Assembly (NCBI GenBank): GCA_013398055.1 | Contig: VZRS01010803.1 | Span: forward strand, 1,119,098-1,183,097 | Source of the DNA: Ifrita kowaldi | Lineage: Eukaryota > Chordata > Aves > Passeriformes > Cinclosomatidae | DNA: 64,000 nt | Direction: 5' to 3' | Shown here: positions 50,501 to 63,862 of the stretch, piece after piece | Position numbering within the stretch: position 1 is the stretch's first letter | How the letters are laid out: each line of letters starts with the position of its first letter | Program-made: the position numbers and the translations under genes | Notes under the pieces: generated by a model | What the model was told of the DNA's origin: nothing | The model's database searches: none | What the model saw: the letters and a program-made list of their open reading frames with translations, nothing else

Positions 50501-53500
50501 TGTGCCTCTGCCTGGGTGCTGCTTCGGGGATCCCCTGGTTGATGAGGTAAGGGAAATGAACGTCATCTTTGTGGTTTTGTGGTTGTTCCTGTGTCTCGCC
50601 TGTGCTGACTCACACAACCAAGCAGGGAAAATAAGTGATTATAAAAAGTAATACATAACCTGATGAGACAGAATCTGCATAACTTGTGGCCTTGGTAAGA
50701 TGAAAAAAAGAAAAATGTGTGGGTTTTGTGTGAGAATTACCGCAGTGAATGCCTATGGTAAGAGGGTAATGACTTCCTGTACTACAGGCTAATTCAGACC
50801 AGGTTTTGTCTCCAGGCAGCACATGATTTAGTTGATGAAAATGAAAACTTAGTTCCATGCAGGAAGGTAGGTACTTTATCCAAATTTATTGTTCTGGAGA
50901 TTCCCTTTGGATTATAGGGACACGAACCATTTGACAGCACCACACTAATTAATCCACACCTGGCAGACACACAGGTTTCTCCTCTTTCTTCAGCAAAAAT
51001 ACCCAATTCCAGGAGATTAATTCCATTTTCCTGTGTTTGAGTGTCATTAAGAGAAGATTGCAAAGGTGTACACAGAGTGGATGTGCACCAGACTCACTTG
51101 GGGCACCATCAATATTTTCATCCCTTCAGAAGATCAGGTAAGTGAAAACAGCTCAATGGCACATAGAAACTCAGGCAGATCAGCTAAAGAGCATGGAGTT
51201 CAAGAAAGCATCCGTCTCAGTGGCTTCATTTGCTCCTTTAATTCTGCAAATAAATCTAATATAACTTCATTGTTCTGCTGTAGTTCTGAGGGCAACAAAG
51301 TAAAAATGCCAGTTTTTCTGTACCTTTACGACTTGTTGGATTCTCTGCTGCATCACAGAGGGCACACTGCAATAACATTTTCACCAAATATATGGAGGCT
51401 TTCTTTTACATGGGTCTTCTCAGTGTCTTACAAAAGATGAGTACTACAGTCCTTCCCATAGTGAGGTCACTGTTGTAGTCACTTCCCTTGAAATTTGAGT
51501 TTCCATGAAACTTAAAGAAACCTCATATTTTTGAAATTACCTGACTTCATACAGATTTCGGAGAGGCCTTAACAGGGTGGAAAAGCCGGTAAGAGAACAG
51601 ACTCAGATCCCACGCAGCATAATCACATTACATGAGACTAGCATTCTGAGGAAACCTTGCTACCCAGCACACCCTTTTTCCTCAGCTACATAGTAGGCTC
51701 CTTGTGACCCAAGGAAGTACATCTGAGCCATCACTACTAATCCTGAACACCGTTTTGTAGCCAGCCTGCTGGGAATGGGGGCAGCTCGCTGTGGGCCATG
51801 CACTTTGCAGACCTGACAAAACAAATGTTCCTATCCCTAAGTGAGTCTTTATTCAATTCAGCTGTTTTCTCCTCACTGAGAACTGGAAAGCTTAAGTTTA
51901 CTCAGGGATGGACACAAGAAAAGACCACAGCTGCCTCTGAGATTGGGAAGACTAGGCCGGGTTGTAGCAGCCAAGTCAAAGTCTGGAGCAGCACTAGCAC
52001 CTAATCAAAACTAGCCAGACTAACCAAGAAAGTTAACTTTTGGCTGCATAATGATTTCTTAAGGGTTCCTGTAAGTCCTGAGAACCCCTTGATTGCTCTG
52101 CAGAAAACAAGTCACAGGTGAAATCTGATTGCAAGTTAATTTGTGGGGGAGCTTCAAAAAGCACAATGAAAGAGGCAGTTGCAGCTGAAGTCATCTGTAC
52201 TGCTGCATCTTGCTTTCCCATGGTTTATCAACACTGTTTGCTATGGGTACTTTTAAATACTTTTAAATGTGTTGAGTTACAAGATTTGGTGCTGTTTTAT
52301 TGTCTGTGACCCAGAGCAGAAGTAATTTTCTCTGTTGGAAGTATCCTTGCCTTCATAATGCCATATCAGGAAAAATTTGTTGTTCAGGGAGCTATATCAA
52401 AGCTGAAGTAAACCTGTGTACAGAATGGAAAACAGCTATTTAAATCCTCTCAAAATGGTTGTAATCAAGTATTTTGATGTAGGTCAAATGTTCAATTGCC
52501 TTAAACAGTAAAGAAATTGTAATATCATTTTTTATCCTTTGCTATGAATTGCATTTAATCTGAAATTATGACTTTCCAAGTGGTGTGAGCAGTGGAACAA
52601 GAGGATACAAAACTTACAGGCCTCTTCAAGAGGAAGAAATTGGACAGTAGAAGGAGCTGTGTAAAACACTTCTGGTGAACAGGGTGTGACTTTAAAGCCT
52701 TTGCTTTTCATTCTAGTTCTTAAGATGACTGCTGTAAGGACTGCTACTACCCATTAGCTTCTGTGCCCTTGATTGAACCAGCAGCTAGATTAAGGGTGCC
52801 CTGACTGGCAGATGTATGGAGGCTGTGGGTTAAAACTGGGCAGCAGTACATGCCATGTTTGCCAATTACCACTCTCTGCAAGGCTCTAAAGCCAGGACTG
52901 TGAATCTCCTTCTGGGCTGCTGCAGTTTTGTGTTTAGCCAATTAAGGTAATCTGTGCTGATGGATCCTTGTGGCTGAGAAGCAACCTTCATAATTCAGCA
53001 GGTACTTGGTGACCCTTTCTAGGACACTGGTGGGGTGTCCAGGCTCTTCCCTTGGTGTTGGAAAAAGCACTCCTGATCCTCCTATGTATACTTTACTCAC
53101 CTTCTGCCATCTGTTAAGGCCTTGTACCTGCTCAGGCTGTTACCTCATCAGGGTATCTGCCAGTCACAGACACCCCCCGAGGAAGGTGTGCAGGTAGGGG
53201 ACACAGGAGCAAACACTGATGGGGCTTGGAGGCCATCTGTCTGTCCCCTCTGTGCAGAGTGCCTAGGGAAGGAAACTGAGACAAATGTGAATAAGTGCTG
53301 GTCTACTCTGAGCAGGCTATCTGGTATTAAATATTTACAGCTGTGCTGATCCACCAGACACTTAATGGTTCGATACAGAGCTATTGAGCTGTCACTGGGG
53401 TCTCTGGATGAAGCTGCCACTTGGTCCAGCACTCCTGTGTTGTAACCCTGGTGCTCCTGGATGGCTTCAGCAGTTCCCTCTTATTTCCAGAAACTTGGAG

Positions 53501-56345
53501 GATGCAGGAAAACAACTCCTGACAGGCTCGGAAGCCCTGGTGCTGTTCAGGGCAGTTGATCCTGTGCCAGCCCGAGGAGCCAGGCATCATTTAGGCACTG
53601 ACAGCTGTTTTGCTGCTTTGGGCAGGCACGGGCAGAAAGGAACCTTTGCTGTGCAGCTGCCACAAACTGGGAGCGAGGCAGCTGAGAGCTAAAGACCGGT
53701 GTTAAGAATAATACATATTTTGTCAAAATTTGTGGTTCAAAACAGTGTTAGCAGGAAAAATACCGGTTGGAGTAGTCTGTGTTGTTGGGTACTACTGCGT
53801 AATTTGTGAGAAGTACTAAATAAAGGCATGCAACTTTAAAAAGGGCTGGTACAGCACTAGCAACAAGGGAATGTGCGAACAGGAGTCACTGGAAGCACTC
53901 TAAGGCCCATCAGCAGTGAAATCCAACCTCCCTTGGAGTAGCTGTTGGATGTGGTGGTATCCAGTTTCACCAAACAAGCCTGGAAAAATTGGGAATTTGA
54001 TCTTGGTGTCTGTTAAACATGATGGCAAGCTACCTAATGGAGAGAAGGCCTTGCCAATCTCCCCTCTTCTGGTAGCTGGGGGTGGTGCCCAGCACAACTT
54101 GGGTGAGGGAAGCAGGTTGTCATTCTCATGAAAATTTCTTTTCAGCTCTTTAAAAATTAGTATAGTCACTCTAAATGCAAGCCATTCTGGAAATACTCTC
54201 TGTCTTCTAACGAAACTAGAAAATGGTATTTATTGGAAGTTAATGCATGTAGTGTAAATATTTCCTGGAACTCAGTCCCAGCTAAAACAGAAAACCTGTT
54301 ATTTAATAAGACTGGACGAACCAAAGTCATAAATGCCTCCAACAGCTGTGTGGTCAGTTGGTAGCTGGAGTGGGCATGTGGAAGGAGTCCAGATAACCGT
54401 GAAAATATATAGGAGGTGATAGTTTTTTGGAGTGATATGAGCTAAAGAGAGAGAGCTGTTCATGTGGAGCTCTCAGATACAGTATCCAGGCATACTTCAT
54501 GCTTATAGTTTACCTTGCCTGCCATGCCTACAGTATCTTATTTACCTTATTTAAAATAAGGTATGCATAAGCTAGATAAAGAATAATAGACTAGAAAATA
54601 AGCCCTCTGACTTGCAGGATGATCTGCAAAGCATAAAATGCAATGTCAAACATCAGTTCTTTCCTTGTGCTCTGTTAGGTCATGCTTTTAGGTAAAGAAA
54701 GTAGAATTTGTGTCTGTATTTTACAGAGTCTGCCATAGCTACTGGCACAAGGTCTAGATGTTACCAGGGTATTAACTTGCTACTTTTGTAATAAATTATG
54801 CTCTAAGGGTCTAAAACTTGATTAGTTTATTTTGTTTCCAGTAGAGGTCTTACTGGGCAGGTTGAGACCACTCAGCCTTTCCTTCTCATAGGTGGGAGTG
54901 GTAGGACTGGGGCTGCTGGAGAGGTGCAGGACCTCATGGTGGAGCGTGGCACCTCTCGGGCCCATGGATGCCAATGTCTCCGGTGTCACCAGCCATGCAG
55001 CAGGGACACCATGCTCCTCTGTCATGCAGCACTGTACTTCTTCTCCAGGTGATGATTTATGGTAATGCTGTGGGAAAGAACCACTGCGGAAGTCTCAGAA
55101 TTGTGCTAGACAGGGCTGTACTTACGTGGCTTCTTCTGTCTCCAAACTAATGTCCTCTGTTTGCTTTCATCTTCCTGATGCAGCCAAACACTGAAGGGTT
55201 GTGCTAATGGATCTGCTTTTTTTTTTTTTCCCTTTTGTTGCCTATGACAGCAGCATTTTTTATTTTCTGATGACCACAATGTTTTGCTGCTAGAAACCAC
55301 TAGAAATCAGCCATTTATAGAAATGTTTAGGTTCTGCATCATTAACAAAGGTGAAAAAGGGATGGGTGTTAGTTGGAGATAGGGTTTATAAACAAGCTAG
55401 TTCCCTTCAAGATTATTTTCTTTTTCTAAAACACAGGTGTACAGTCTTTCTGAAGAACCTTAGGCCATACCAACATCTGAGAGTATTGTCAGCTGCAAAT
55501 TTTCCAAACTGGAAGAAAAAAGAGAGAGAAAAAATTCCACAGAACTGAAACACATACTGAGTTTTTAATGGTGCTGTTTAAATAATTCGGTGGGTTGTTG
55601 GTACACAGCCAGGGAAATGTGTATGTAGAAATGTCTGAATTTGTCTGGTTTACCTGTACTGGAAACTGACTTCCACTTAAAAAAAAAAACACTTTATAAT
55701 GACAAAAAGATATTCCAGATTACTAGTAGACCATAACATGTGACACTTAGTTTTGCTCTCTACAACCATGGGTCAGTCTGTGGAGGTAGTTTTCCTTTCT
55801 GTGTTGTCTTTTTTATAGCTGGCAGAAAATTGAATTTAAGCTAAAGGAGAGGAAAGTGAAAAATAGGAAGTCAGGTAGGAGAAAGCAAATTTGTGAGAGA
55901 CATTTCTGGAAGGGTATTTCTCTTTTTTCATCCTGATTTGTGATCTTTTTCACATTCCTTTCCCTTTAGCATCCTTGATGGGGTAGGACAGGAAGAGTAT
56001 GGCTTTGCTTCCTGCCCTCTGTGCTTGGAAGGCCACTAAAGCAGTTCAGTTCATTAGTACTCAAAGAACTAAAACAACATGCATTCAGTTCTCTTAGTTT
56101 GAACCTGGAAAAAACAAACCAAAACAAGAAACCAAAATACTACAAAATAAAAGATAAACCTATGAAGGTGCTTGACATGACTGGAGAGGATTTCCTGTCC
56201 ACGCTCTCTTGCTTTGAAGTATTTATTTTTGTCACAGAGGGAAATGTTTGAAAAGTTCTGAGGTAAGCATTCAATAAATAAAATAACAAGAATGAGCATT
56301 CAGGAATAAAATAATCCTGACATTATAGGGGCAAATTAATATAGA

Positions 56346-56693
56346 AGGGGCTGGAGAAGATAACATGATATTAATGGCACAACTTGTTTGTAAGGATGTT
56401 CGTAGTGAACTAAGTCTTGGTCTCTTCTCCCAGGTAAAAAGTGAAAAGAAGAGAGGAAAAATTGCACTAGGAAAGGTTTAAATTGGATATTAGGAAAAAT
56501 TTCTTCACTAAAAGGGTTATCAAGCATTGAAACATGCTGTTCAGGAAAGTGGTGGTGTCACTATCCCTGGAAGTGTTAAAAAAAAAGTAGATATGTCATT
56601 TACAGACACGGTTTAGTAGTGAACATGGCAATGCTGCGTTAAAAGCTGGACTTGATCTTAGAGGCCTTTTCCAACCTCAATGATTCTATGATT
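56346..56693 (+). mobile_element. CR1 LINE, 3' end fragment
   Basis: It contains the classic CR1 3' region: GGTCTCTTCTCCCAGGTAA, then TTGGATATTAGGAAAAATTT, 'TCACTATCCCTGGAAGTGTT', CTTGATCTTAGAGGCC and 'CAATGATTCTATGATT' at the very end. It is 5'-truncated, as usual for CR1, and retains no intact reverse transcriptase frame. This is one of the best indications that the host is a bird. Confidence 0.93.
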
Positions 56694-57357
56694 TGTTTCT
56701 ATGAAATTCTGAGTACTACAGTTTTGATTGCTGCTTCTTCCTTAAACTTAATTTCTGACAGTTAACTCTCATAGACACGATATTCCTGTGAATAATCAGA
56801 AGTGAAACCACTGATGGAGCCAAAGCCACGGACAAGTTTGATTCTTTCATACCCTCAACAAACATGAGAGACATTGGCATTTTTTTACCTTTTTAATGAA
56901 AAGCTTGTGAAAGTGCAAAAGTACGTTTACACTGCTGTCAGCCTAGTCATATATCCAAGAGTTTTCAATGAGGTTTTGCAGTCTTCATCAGCAGCCATGC
57001 ATCTGCAGCATTGATTTATTGGCTGTGCCCAGCTTTACCAGCCATACCACTGGGAATGGCAGGCTGACTTTATTACAGAGGGCACCTTCCTTAGGCCCCA
57101 CGCTGACATGCCTTTCCTGTTCTGCAGAAGACCTTGTTATCCAAGTGATGAATAGAACTACTTTGTAACAGAAGTCATGGCATGACATGATTATTTACTA
57201 ACAGACTGAAATTAAGAAATTCCATTATTAAAAATTCATAGCTGTTTCACTTATGACAGTTTTTGAGAGAGGAGTCAGTGAATAATTTATTTGCCATAAG
57301 CATTCAGCTGATCCTTATCTGATGCTTTTGTGCAATGTTCCTTCTTGAAAATGTGTA

Positions 57358-57414
57358 AAAAAAAAAAACCCAACAAAAAACAATAACAACAGAAAACCCC
57401 ACACCCAAATAAAA
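57358..57414. repeat. A-rich and A/C-rich tract
   Basis: A run of about 11 A is followed by CAACAAAAAACAATAACAAC-type sequence. It is simple sequence and no retrocopy body was recognised upstream. Confidence 0.8.
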
Positions 57415-58689
57415 TTACTCTCCTAGCCAGAATAAGACTGCCCACTTGCTTTCTCATATTGATAAAACTTACATTTGTAAAGAGTTTTCACTACTGGAGC
57501 ATATATAGTTCATGCCAGTGGAGTTTGTACTAGTGAAAGTAGTATGTCTGTATTTGGAGGCTTTGCTGGCATAGGGACCCAAGTAAAATCCTTATAAGCA
57601 TGGATTAGTAAAGAGTTTTATTCTGGGAGCAGTTCTTTCTTGAACACTGTGATATTATTGAACTCCCATAAAGATATTCTGACTTGATGTCAGGGTCTGT
57701 TTGGGGTTTTTAAAAAAGTTTTTTCCACTTCAGTTGGGGATCTAAATTTCTAGTCAAGATACTTGTTACAGGTCAGCATCTCTCTGAAGTGAAATGTCTG
57801 CACTGAAATGCTTGTTCTGTCTTTCCTAAACCAAGGGTTACTTCATAAGGCCAAGCAGCGACTATTCTGTTTCAAAAAAGGCATTTTATCATTGGCAAGT
57901 GCAAACCGGTGAGTCATGAGTTAGTTTTAAGTTCAGCAAAGATCAGGTGCCAGATGCTCAATCTCTGCACAAGCATGAATCAATTTTATCCAAGTTGTTA
58001 GTTTCTGAGCTCCCATAGTGGTTGCAAAGAGCTGTGTCATCTTTTCTTCCTTCGGCTAAAATGAGAGAGACAGGGTATTCTATTAATATGAAACCACTGT
58101 GTCATTATTGGAGATGTGTGCTGAGTGCTTTCAGTGGATATTTAGAAGAATTATTTTGTATAAATTACCTGTGTTGTTTTCCATTAAAAGTCTTTTGATC
58201 AAGAATCTGCCATGTGTGCAAGATGTGTATTCATCTTGGTCTGCAGAACAATGGGCCCATGTCAGTGAGGGACTCTGGCAGCTCTCACAGGGAAGACAAG
58301 CACAGAGATTGCCCTCTAAGCTGGTGAAGCCTCCTTAATGAGGGGGCCTGTATTGTTCCATAGTTTCCTACTAAATATGAGCAAGGGGTAGTGTATATAT
58401 AATTAATCTCATTGTGGTTCCTTAGTATTTTCCTAATAGAAAACTGAAATACAATTACCCTTCATATCAAGGCGAGTTCATAATTTGTAAGACTTCGTAT
58501 GTGACCTAGCAGATATAAGATTTAAACAAAAAAGAAAGAGAACCTTGTGGCTATAAAGTACAATGCCAGTATTACAGTGATTTCTGGATGCACATGAAAT
58601 CTCATAGTATGAGATTTTCAAAGAAACAGACATCTGATTTCATACAATTTGGAAGCAATGAACAAAATATACTTTTATATAACTTTAGG

Positions 58690-59060
58690 GCATAGGAACA
58701 GAAGAGGACACAGAGAAGACATCTAATCCATTCTCTGCTCCAACCAGGAGCCTCCATCACTCTGAACAGATGTTTGTCTACCTTCTGAATATGTCCAGAG
58801 ATGGTGCTGCCACTGCTTCACTGCCCTTTCAGATTGCACTTCACTTTCAGAAATTTCTTTTCTGATTTAATCTTTCTTCAAGATTAGAATCACTAGTACC
58901 AGTTCAGATTGTTGCAGGCATGAGGGGTCCTTATTTTACTTTATTTGCAGTTACCATTCATGTAATTGAAAACTTAACGTCTCTCCTCAGTCTTTTTGTT
59001 TACGGTCTCAACTCCAACATCTTCCTTTTAGATGGGGTGCTCTAAACCTTCACCTTTCAG
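58690..59060 (-). mobile_element. Ancient degenerate CR1-like LINE fragment
   Basis: The order of blocks matches a CR1 3' region read in reverse: 'acatctaatccattctctgc', 'ttctgaatatgtccagagat', 'ctgccactgcttcactgccc', a 'tttcagaaatttcttttctg' stretch and 'ctctcctcagtctttttgtt'. Divergence is high, so it is much older than the copy at 56346. Borders are approximate. Confidence 0.5.
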
Positions 59061-61004
59061 ATTACTGCAGCTAAGAAAATGAAAGATCTTCCCATTACAT
59101 TTGTGGTTGCTCTATTGCCAGGCACGAATTCCTTTCAGGTCATGAGCTCTCTGCTTTGATGCACAAGGTGTTTGCCCAGAGGACCTGAGAGCTGCTCCAC
59201 AGCCAGTAGTGCTAACATCAGTAACACGGTGGCTGCTGAGATGTGTGTCACCACAGCCTGACAGGATCAGAGGCAGCTTCTAGGCAATAGAGATTTAATT
59301 TCAGCATGTTTGCATGAGAAACGTTGTCTTTTTTTTTAGTGGACCTTCTCCTTGGGGTGGAGATTTAAGAGTAGAGATGCTGGTTATGTTGAAACCCACT
59401 AGGGACCATTAACATACAAGACTAGACAAATCTGTGTTGGAATGAGATAAGATATAGTAGTTCCAGATGGAACAAAAAGCAGTTTACTGGAAATAATAAT
59501 TTAAATCATGGCTGTGTTTCTGTTAATTTGGATTGAGGAAGTGTCTGTTTTTAATTGCCTATAGCAACATTCAGAAATGCTAGCATTCAGAAACTATTTG
59601 TCTAAATAGTTTAGAATGTGAGAGTTGTGCAATAAATACTGTGTGAAACACAATCACTCTCTATATTCTTGCAGAGAATAACAATTCTCAGCTAGTTATA
59701 GAAGTATATCAGTCTTGGTCACAAGAAATACCAGTCAAAATTTTTCTTAAAACTAAGAAAACCTGCTACTAAGTAGTTAACTAAGGAAACTGGAGAGCAG
59801 TTAGAATTATGAGCCCAGAAGCTGAGTATCAGGCTCTACCCAGGCTAAGGGTAAACAAGAGATTGTGCTGAAGAACAGCATAACTCATTTCAGAACACAG
59901 CAGATCTCTTAAGGTCTCTTAAGGCAAAACATACTCAGCTTGATATGACAATGTCTGAGTTTTCAAGCCTATCCGTATAATTCCGCTGAAGTTAGTGGAG
60001 TATACAAACACCAGAGGCAGAAGTGGTTTATCTTTGAACCTCAAACTTTGGCACCTTTCTAATCAGTTGTGTTGTTTGGGGCTCTTGTATTTTCCAGCTT
60101 TCCTTGGAAACAACTGCATGTACCAAATATTAAGGAGATAAAGAAAATGTGAGGAGGCAGTAGAATATGGTACTTTCAAACACATCAGCAAATACTGGGA
60201 ACTCTTCCCAGATCAGGTCTGAAAAGAAAAATGGTCGATTGAATTTGGAGTTTTCCAAAACATCTGCTGCTTTGGTTTGATGACCCAAATGGAACATTAG
60301 AAAAAGAATGATCTCAAGTTTGTAGTTCAAGAAAATAGCCCCTTTTCTAAACAAAAAAGGGCATATTCTTTTCTTGTTGTAAGAGAAATGTATGGATAGG
60401 AGCATCAGTTTTGATGTGGACTATTTGGTCACTGTGATTGTGTCACTGTTGACATAACACAAAATTTAACCACCTTGCAGCTCTAAAGTGGCCTTTCTTC
60501 TGCTGTACTGTGATGATTTTTTCTTCCATTATTGTGTTGTTGGTTTTGTTGGTTTTTTTTTAAGGAATGTGCTAAGTTCATAAAGCAGGACTGGCTGTTG
60601 TGGACACCTCCTGACAGTTGTTGAAATCACCAAGTGCAAGTCAGGACAGCGTTTGGGTTTGTAAGTTACACCAAGACTGCACAAGCTGCTACAACAGTTT
60701 CTTCCTTGCAGGTGTCAGCTATTCCACGACACTGCATTTGTCTGTGGCTTGCCAACATAACTTTTGAGGCTGTCAGGATCTGTAGTAACCACCCTGTGTA
60801 ACAAGAGCATCTACCAACATAGTGAAAATGCTATCCTGTAAGAAAGAGTTACAGATAACATACATCATTGTCCGAAGGTATTCATATGCAAACCCTCTGA
60901 ACCACTGCCACCAACACGCTTGAATTAGCCTCACCTTGCCCTAGTGACGAAGGGGAAGGGATTATAATGCCATTTTGAAATACAGATGAGATTTTTTTTT
61001 TTTT

Positions 61005-61040
61005 NNNNNNNNNNNNNNNNNNNNNNNNNNNNNNNNNNNN
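61005..61040. other. Assembly gap (36 N)
   Basis: Undetermined bases directly after a run of about 14 T. The homopolymer is the likely reason for the gap; the true length is unknown. Confidence 0.95.
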
Positions 61041-61284
61041 GTGCACTTGATTTTATTAATTTTTCCCCACCTTGTTTACACACTGCACCAAGTAAGTCAC
61101 GTGTTTTATTATTTTAGACTTGGAAAAGAAGTCAAGCGAGTAGTCTGGAATGCTGGGACCTTGCAGGCTTGGCAAGCAGCTTGCAGCAATAGTGTGAGTG
61201 TGCTCTTGGATGGAGTCTTCCTCACCCAGAATAATCAGGTCTTCTCTGGTTGTCCTCATTGTTCAATCATGAGAAAAGACAGCC

Positions 61285-61290
61285 TTTATT
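61285..61290 (-). terminator. SMIM28: Candidate downstream SMIM28 polyadenylation signal
   Basis: AATAAA on the minus strand about 560 bases after the SMIM28 stop. It would give a normal-length 3' UTR if the hexamer overlapping the stop codon is not used. Confidence 0.35.
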
Positions 61291-61850
61291 CACAGTGGAC
61301 ATTTGAACCTTTGGGGACAGTTACTGGAAATTTTGTAGAGGTTATATATTTATTTGCTTTCCTGAGAGCTGTTGTGATCATTCCAGAGCACTGCAGAATG
61401 ATGTGATATTAACACACACAGACTGAGTGACTCAGCTTGTCAAAAACTCATTTGAAAACAAATGCATAAAATAGAAAAAAACCCAAACTGAAATAGGTAT
61501 GTGCTAAAAGCCCTTTTTGTGACTGCTGAATCTATTGCGTTACTGACATTTCCTTGTAGCTGAGGGATTACAGAGGAAGAGCTTCCCAGCTTTCCATAAG
61601 TTTAAACCTTGCATGACATGTTTGTTAACGTGAATCCCCACGTTAACAGGACTTGGTGCTACATCGTGTGTACGCTTGCCACAAATGGAAGGTAGAGAAT
61701 CCTAGGATGAGGTGAAGAGACTCATTCCTTGTTACTTCAAGTTTCTTCCTTCATAAATGTGCCTCATTTGGAATCTTTTCACAAATTTTAAAGGCCATAG
61801 CAGTTCTACCTTTGTGCTTCATGCTTCAGCTAAGGTGCTTTCGTAGGAAG

Positions 61851-61856
61851 TTTATT
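61851..61856 (-). terminator. SMIM28: Polyadenylation hexamer overlapping the SMIM28 stop codon
   Basis: The minus strand reads ACCAAATAAA: the TAA stop at 61854-61852 is embedded in an AATAAA hexamer. If used, the mRNA would have almost no 3' UTR. It may be coincidence. Confidence 0.3.
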
Positions 61857-62250
61857 TGGTGCTGCTGGTCTGCAGCATGCTCTCTTCATAAGGAGGCACT
61901 GGGTCTGGAGAGAGCTCAATGTGAGCCTCTCCCATGGAAGTCTTCATGGTGGCCTCCTCATATGATGGAGGCAAACACACAGAGAGGAATGTGGCATCAG
62001 GGAGCAGCGTGGAGTAGTGGAAACTCTGTTCACTGCTCCAGGGCAGTGCAGAAAGGAAATGGGACACATCGTGCTCAGGCAGGGCCTCAGGAAGGTCGAT
62101 GCTGAAGATCTGTCCCTGCTGAGTGGGGCGCTGGCAACGGCGGTACAGGAAGAGTAGCAGGAATGCCAGGAAGAGCATCATGGTGGCAGGCAATATGATA
62201 CACAGAAATGGTTCTATGTCATCTTTGGTTGAACTTGTCTGTTGTCTGCT
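61852..62250 (-). CDS. SMIM28: SMIM28 coding exon 2: transmembrane segment and cytoplasmic tail
   Basis: The acceptor on the minus strand is TTTGCTTTGGTTACAG, phase 0. It encodes 132 residues and TAA. After SRQQTSSTKDDIEP comes a hydrophobic segment from FLCIILPATMM to LLLFLY (about residues 42-63 of the joined protein), then RRC, a positive stop-transfer that places the C-terminus in the cytoplasm. The tail has QIFSIDLPEALPE, a WW-domain-binding PPSY motif (121-124, CLPPSYEEA) and a related VPPYEES near the end. The pattern VEPFLCI(I/L)LPAT...LYRRC, FSIDLPE and LPPSYEEAT is what I recall of SMIM28 (small integral membrane protein 28), whose function is unknown. PPxY motifs suggest recruitment of NEDD4-type ubiquitin ligases or other WW proteins (inference). 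The gene is convergent with NHSL1. Confidence 0.75.
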   Translation of the reverse strand, partial: SRQQTSSTKDDIEPFLCIILPATMMLFLAFLLLFLYRRCQRPTQQGQIFSIDLPEALPEHDVSHFLSALPWSSEQSFHYSTLLPDATFLSVCLPPSYEEATMKTSMGEAHIELSPDPVPPYEESMLQTSSTK

Positions 62251-63862
62251 CTGTAACCAAAGCAAATAGGAAATGTGTTGGATTCCTGGAGATCTCCTAA
62301 TCAGAGAGCAAAAACATATTCCCCCTCTCCACCTCATGACATAGCAGTTGCTTTTCCAAATATCCTTCTCTTTGCACTAATATAATTCAAGCAATATGTT
62401 GTACAGACTCATGAATTCTGTTTACCGGCCAATTAAAGCAAATCACAACAAGAGACAGAAAAACCCCAGAGAAGTTGCAAAGAGTACTAGGTTTTTAGAA
62501 AACCCTGTCTCCAATGGGAGAAAAATCCCAACAACCTGGAAGTACATGTAATTTTGCGTGACATTACATTACTCTTGGATTATAGCGGGACCAGTTGACT
62601 TTGCAGGAGATCAGTCAAGCCTTTAAAATTTGGGAGAACACTGACTTGGAGACGAATAAGGCTGGTGATCCACCATCTAGTTTTGTTTCTTTGTATTTGG
62701 AAAACTGTTTAAAGAACAAATATTACGACAACTAGCCCTTTCAAACAGGGCCTGTTGCCTACAATACCTGCTCTTCAGGTTGTTCTAACCTCACAGGCCA
62801 GTTCCAAATAAAACATGGCATGTCAGGACAGCTTGGACTGGGGCTCTTGAGCTTGTTCTGCCAGCAATCCAAGATTCATTTTTCCCTATTTAAAACTATG
62901 GAAAAAAGAACTTCTGGTGTAAGAGAAGTAACAGTTGTGACTGGTGTGTCATCTTTGTTTTCTCCAAAATGTAGCACAAAAGACCTCTGTCCCACAGCTT
63001 TTGAATTGTGATGTAATGTTGACTGGAGTCATAAGCTATGAGAAAAACCAACAAAGCCATTTGTGCTCTTCTGTTGTATTAGCTTTAGTTTTAAAATTTA
63101 GTATATATTGTTTCCAGTCTGACTCTGTCTTCTAATAATTGAATCTCAGAGTCTAGTCTAGGGAGGGAGGAAAACCCAGACCCTATAATGCTGTTTATTA
63201 TCAACCCATTCCCTTTGTAAGTTCTTGGGAAATGCTATCAGGTGACTTTTTCACATTTTTATGGTGAGGCTAAACAGGTCAGTGGATCATATTTCCTTTA
63301 TTTTGAGTGAAGCTGCCTACTCAAGCTGGGAGAACTGCAGTGATTCTTTCCTCAAAGCATTTGGAAGCAGGGAAGCAAACTGGCCGTTTGCAGCAATGGC
63401 TTTGTGAAAAGGACAGTAACTCAGTGTCTCCTTCTTAGTCTACAAAAACTTCCTATGCTTATTCTTCTGGGAATCACAGTCATTCTTCTAGCTACAAAAT
63501 CACACTGCAACTTACATTCAACTGATCGTCTATCAGGCATTTATAACCTCTATGCTTTGTTGTCATATAATGAAATTATTATTATGTGGTCATGTGTAAG
63601 AAAAACAAAGCAAATAGGTATTAACTCCCAAGAAGTAATGCAGGGGAGATTTCTGCTTTTTTATTTTTCCCCTAAGGTATTGTGGGTCTGAAGCTAAATG
63701 CATTAAAGTAATTTGAAAATACACTGAAACCGTTGCAGATTAGTTATTAAGCTATTCTTCCCCAGCTGTCTTTTACCCAAAAAATGCGTATTAAAGAACT
63801 GTTTAATGTTTACAGAAAATTTGTTATTAAAGAATTTCTGACTGTACAAGCTGTTGTCTTAC
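62251..63862 (-). other. SMIM28: SMIM28 intron
   Basis: A 1.6-kb AT-rich intron between the GTAAG donor at 63862-63858 and the TTACAG acceptor ending at 62251, both on the minus strand. No repeats or other genes were recognised in it. Confidence 0.65.

Larger units (their letters stand above)
43773..61850. other. Intergenic region between NHSL1 and SMIM28
   Basis: About 18 kb, generally AT-rich, with A/C-rich simple tracts, a CR1 copy, an old CR1-like fragment and one assembly gap. Open frames of up to 170 codons (49370-49882) overlap one another in different frames and show no domain. Strong donor-like sites at 49870, 50547 and 51138 are isolated and lack matching acceptors. I see no conventional protein-coding gene. 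Confidence 0.6.

Noticed and set aside
50466..51138. Strong donor-like sites at 50547 and 51138
   Set aside because: Isolated donors are common by chance; upstream frames are short and no matching acceptors were found.
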